Positions 61,077-64,000 of a DNA stretch of 64,000 nucleotides are shown here, in pieces. Where the stretch lies: NCBI GenBank assembly GCA_950022655.1, contig OX465580.1, forward strand, positions 121,875,016-121,939,015, given 5' to 3'. Positions within the stretch are counted from its first letter, which is position 1; every line of letters begins with the position of its first letter. The position numbers were made by a program, and so were the translations under genes. This stretch comes from Alentia gelatinosa (Eukaryota; Annelida; Polychaeta; Phyllodocida; Polynoidae). The notes under the pieces are model-generated. The model did not search any database. It worked only from the letters and a program-made list of their open reading frames with translations, and was not told where the DNA came from.

Positions 61077-64000
61077 ATGGTTGATGCACAACCCATTCCC
61101 CCAGTCCATGGGATCAGGCCACCACAACCACTCACCCTAGACTCTAATATTACTGAAAATTGGAAGCTCTTCAAACAGAAATGGAAAAACTATGCTGTCA
61201 TTGCCCAACTTGACAGACAACCAGCCGTGTATCAGGTCGCTCTACTCCTCCATACGCTTGGTGATGACGCCCTCCGTGTATACAATGGGTTTGATTTCAC
61301 GACGCCTGAGGCTCAACGAACCGTCGATGAAATCCTTGAACGATTCGACCAGTTTGCAGTTGGAGAGGTGAATGAGACGTATGAGCGTTTCATTTTCAAC
61401 AAAAGGGCCCAAAATGAGGGTGAAACTTTTGAGAGTTTCTACTCGTCCATCAGGTCTCTCATAAAAACGTGCAACTATTGCGCCAATTGTGTTGACTCTA
61501 TTTTACGGGATCGGATCGTTATTGGCATACATGATTCTGAAACTCAGACATCACTCCTGAAAGAAAGGAACCTAACTCTCCAGCGGGCAGTCGACACATG
61601 TAAATCTGCCGAGAATGCCTCGACTCAAGGCCGTGCCCTCCGTCCCGACCCGGTGCACAAAGTCGCTGCCACGAATGGCTACCGACAAAAGAAAACAAAA
61701 CCGTCAAGAGACAAGATGAGAGCCAGTCACAAAGGCCATGATCCAGATGAGCGAGAGTGCAAGTTCTGTGGTCGCACCCATGTCATGAAGAAGGAAAAAT
61801 GCCCAGCCTGGGGCAAGAAATGCTCATCCTGTGGCAAGGAAAACCATTTCCACTACAAGTGCCCAACTGACAAAAAGAAAGTCCACAACATTGAAGATCA
61901 GGAAGAGGAGACCTCTGACGAGGAATGGATCAACATTGTTCATGAGATTGATGCTGTCCACTCAAAAGCCTCTACTCAACTTAAAGGCAGGATGCTGATC
62001 AATAACAAAGAAGTCACCTTCCAGATCGACACGGGCGCTACAATAAACATTCTACCAGAAAAATATGCTGCTAACATCCAGCCCACATCTAGGACGCTCC
62101 AGATGTGGAATGAATCAACGTCAAAACCAGTCGGTGTCTGCCGTCTCTCCATACGCAACCCGAAGAATATGAAGAAGTACTCAGTCGAATTTATTGTTGT
62201 AAACAACAAGCGTACCCCCTTACTCGGGTGGAAGACAGCAGAGAAAATGGATCTGCTCCGCATCATGAACAAAAATCTGGAACGCATTGCGGCCATCCAG
62301 CCTCAGCCATCTCCAGAATGCCTTCCTGCTTCACTCAACAAAGAGACCATAATTGAACACTATCCTGATGTTTTCAATGGAGAGCTAGGGCAGCTCCCTG
62401 GCATAGCTCATCTCCAGATCAAGGATGATGCTGTCCCTATCATCATGGCCAACCGAAGGACACCAGTGGCCATCAGAGACAAACTGGCAGGTGAACTCAA
62501 GCGTCTTGAGGGACTTGGGGTCATCGCCAAAGTCACTAAGCCAACTCCATGGATTAGTCAAGTGGTCATAGTCCACAAGAAGTCGGGAGACCTTAGGATA
62601 TGCATAGATCCAAGGGAACTTAACAAAGCACTTGTGCGTGAGAGATACACCATGCCAATACTGGAAGACAAGCTGCATGAATTGGGCCAATCTCGCATCT
62701 TCTCCAAGGCCGACCTCGCATCTGGATATTGGCATGTCCAGTTGGACCATGACTCAAGTCTGCTCACCACCTTTCAGACCTGCCATGGAAGGTACAGATG
62801 GTGCCGTCTCCCATTCGGTACCTCAGTCTCTGCTGAGATTTTCCAGAGGAGACTGCTTGAAGCCCTTGATGGACTCCCTGGTGTCATATGCATTGCAGAT
62901 GATGTGATCATCCACGGAAAAAATGTAGCCACACACGATCAGAACCTGGACATCTTCCTCCAACGATGTGCCGAGAGAGGGATCAAGCTGAACTGTGACA
63001 AATTTGAATTGCGATTGAACGAAGTGACCTTTATGGGCCATCGGATCACTAAGGATGGTCTACAGTCTGACCCTGAGAAGGTCAAGGCCATCAACGAGAT
63101 GCCAAAACCGGAGAATCTACAACAGCTAAGACAATTCTTAGGATGCATCAACTACCTCGCAAAATTCATGCCACATCTGTCTAACATCTTACAGCCTCTT
63201 CTGATACTCACCAGGAAAGAAGTCGCATGGAACTGGTCTGAGAACCAGCAAAGTGCTTATGACAAAGCAAAGGAGTTAGTTACAACAACTCCAGTGCTGG
63301 CATTCTATGACCCCACAAAGGAACTCACCATAGAAAACGATGCTAGCGAATATGGTCTAGGGTCTGCACTTTTCCAGGATGGGAAGCCTATTGCCTTCGC
63401 AAGCCGCACTCTGACCGATCCTGAAACTCGGTATGCCCAAATCGAGAAAGAGATGCTTGCGGTCTGCTATGGGCTAACCAAATTTCACCACTACACCTAT
63501 GGTAGAGATGTCAATGTGATCACTGATCACAAGCCTCTGGTTTCTATTGTTCAGAAACCACTCTCCAAGGCACCAAGGAGACTACAAAACTTACTGCTGC
63601 GAACACAGGAATACTCATATTCCCTTGCCTACCGAGCAGGAACGGCAATCCCTGTAGCAGATGCTCTCTCCCGTGCACCACTTCCTGGAAAGAAGAAAGG
63701 GGAACTAGTAAACAACATTTTCTTCACACCAATCAAGATGGATAGGCTATCTCAAATCCAGATGGCAACTCAAGCTGACGACACCCTAGTGACCCTGAAA
63801 AAGGTCATCATGGCCGGGTGGCCAAACATGAAGAGAGATGTAGTGCCTTCAATAACTCCCTACTTCGACTACTGTGATGAGCTAACAGTTCAAGATGGCA
63901 TCATCCTACGTGGGGAACGTGTAGTTATCCCACTCTCACTCAGGCCTGACATCAAGAAAAAGCTCCATGCCGGACACCTAGGTATCAACTCTTGCCTTCG
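61077..64000 (+). CDS. Gypsy (Mag-like) gag-pol polyprotein, runs off window
   Basis: One open frame of 974 residues with no stop, continuing past the edge. ATG at 61077 is the first Met after TAA at 61053. Gag part 1-225; two zinc knuckles at 228-262 (CKFCGRTH then CSSCGKENHFHYKC); aspartic protease DTGA at 318-321 with downstream LLGW; RT about 440-615 with active site IADD at 606-609; RNase H with Asp755 (ENDASEYGLGSAL) and TDHKPL; start of the integrase His/Cys region (HAGHLGINSCL) at the end. Gag and pol are fused in one frame, as in Mag-clade (K02A2.6-like) elements. An intact frame suggests recent activity. Confidence 0.95.
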   Translation, partial: MVDAQPIPPVHGIRPPQPLTLDSNITENWKLFKQKWKNYAVIAQLDRQPAVYQVALLLHTLGDDALRVYNGFDFTTPEAQRTVDEILERFDQFAVGEVNETYERFIFNKRAQNEGETFESFYSSIRSLIKTCNYCANCVDSILRDRIVIGIHDSETQTSLLKERNLTLQRAVDTCKSAENASTQGRALRPDPVHKVAATNGYRQKKTKPSRDKMRASHKGHDPDERECKFCGRTHVMKKEKCPAWGKKCSSCGKENHFHYKCPTDKKKVHNIEDQEEETSDEEWINIVHEIDAVHSKASTQLKGRMLINNKEVTFQIDTGATINILPEKYAANIQPTSRTLQMWNESTSKPVGVCRLSIRNPKNMKKYSVEFIVVNNKRTPLLGWKTAEKMDLLRIMNKNLERIAAIQPQPSPECLPASLNKETIIEHYPDVFNGELGQLPGIAHLQIKDDAVPIIMANRRTPVAIRDKLAGELKRLEGLGVIAKVTKPTPWISQVVIVHKKSGDLRICIDPRELNKALVRERYTMPILEDKLHELGQSRIFSKADLASGYWHVQLDHDSSLLTTFQTCHGRYRWCRLPFGTSVSAEIFQRRLLEALDGLPGVICIADDVIIHGKNVATHDQNLDIFLQRCAERGIKLNCDKFELRLNEVTFMGHRITKDGLQSDPEKVKAINEMPKPENLQQLRQFLGCINYLAKFMPHLSNILQPLLILTRKEVAWNWSENQQSAYDKAKELVTTTPVLAFYDPTKELTIENDASEYGLGSALFQDGKPIAFASRTLTDPETRYAQIEKEMLAVCYGLTKFHHYTYGRDVNVITDHKPLVSIVQKPLSKAPRRLQNLLLRTQEYSYSLAYRAGTAIPVADALSRAPLPGKKKGELVNNIFFTPIKMDRLSQIQMATQADDTLVTLKKVIMAGWPNMKRDVVPSITPYFDYCDELTVQDGIILRGERVVIPLSLRPDIKKKLHAGHLGINSCL

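Overview
The window is nuclear DNA of an invertebrate animal, probably a marine one. Genes are split into short exons with GT-AG introns, intergenic and intronic DNA is packed with decayed transposable elements, and microsatellites are abundant. The proteins are clearly metazoan (orthologs of human PPIL4 and NUDT18). I cannot name the species from sequence alone. There are no bacterial-style operons, CRISPR arrays or rRNA genes.

Layout of host genes. (1) PPIL4, plus strand, 1746-16707: twelve exons recovered by joining splice sites in phase. They cover the cyclophilin domain, the RRM and the Lys/Arg-rich tail; only the first coding exon (about 23 residues) lies left of the window. (2) NUDT18, minus strand, 22886-32248: all six coding exons, 316 residues, with a perfect Nudix box split across exons 1 and 2. 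It converges on PPIL4. (3) An unrecognised gene, minus strand, 36114-48733: a six-exon model whose phases close exactly (747 nt, 248 residues). I cannot assign a function.

Layout of mobile DNA. PPIL4 intron 7662-10646 holds an antisense Penelope-like element (reverse transcriptase plus GIY-YIG endonuclease, 767+ residues, no internal stop). It is flanked by a 16-bp target duplication, has a hammerhead-ribozyme-like fold in its 3' region, and carries a poly(A) tract on the opposite strand. A second hammerhead-like motif sits in a 164-bp insertion (48158-48321) with its own 13-bp target duplication. A Gypsy/Mag-type LTR retrotransposon starts at 60419 and its long gag-pol frame runs off the right edge. 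A decayed LINE (RT, RNase H, C-terminal tail) lies at 45560-46870 on the minus strand. A tRNA-derived SINE is at 39497-39762. Two short poly(A) retroposons with target duplications are at 2159-2238 and 59151-59500.

The most unusual signal is a superfamily of composite palindromic elements, about 15 copies between 5.7 and 54.6 kb. Each pairs a 120-190 bp hairpin with an adjacent 125-420 bp module bounded by short terminal inverted repeats. The copies fall into several sequence families. They share a hairpin-tip motif around TAGTAAT, and three of the families share a TTAAGYCTATGG motif in the module. I cannot match this architecture to a named transposon class.

The rest is ordinary decayed intergenic or intronic sequence, MITEs with long inverted repeats, and simple repeats.
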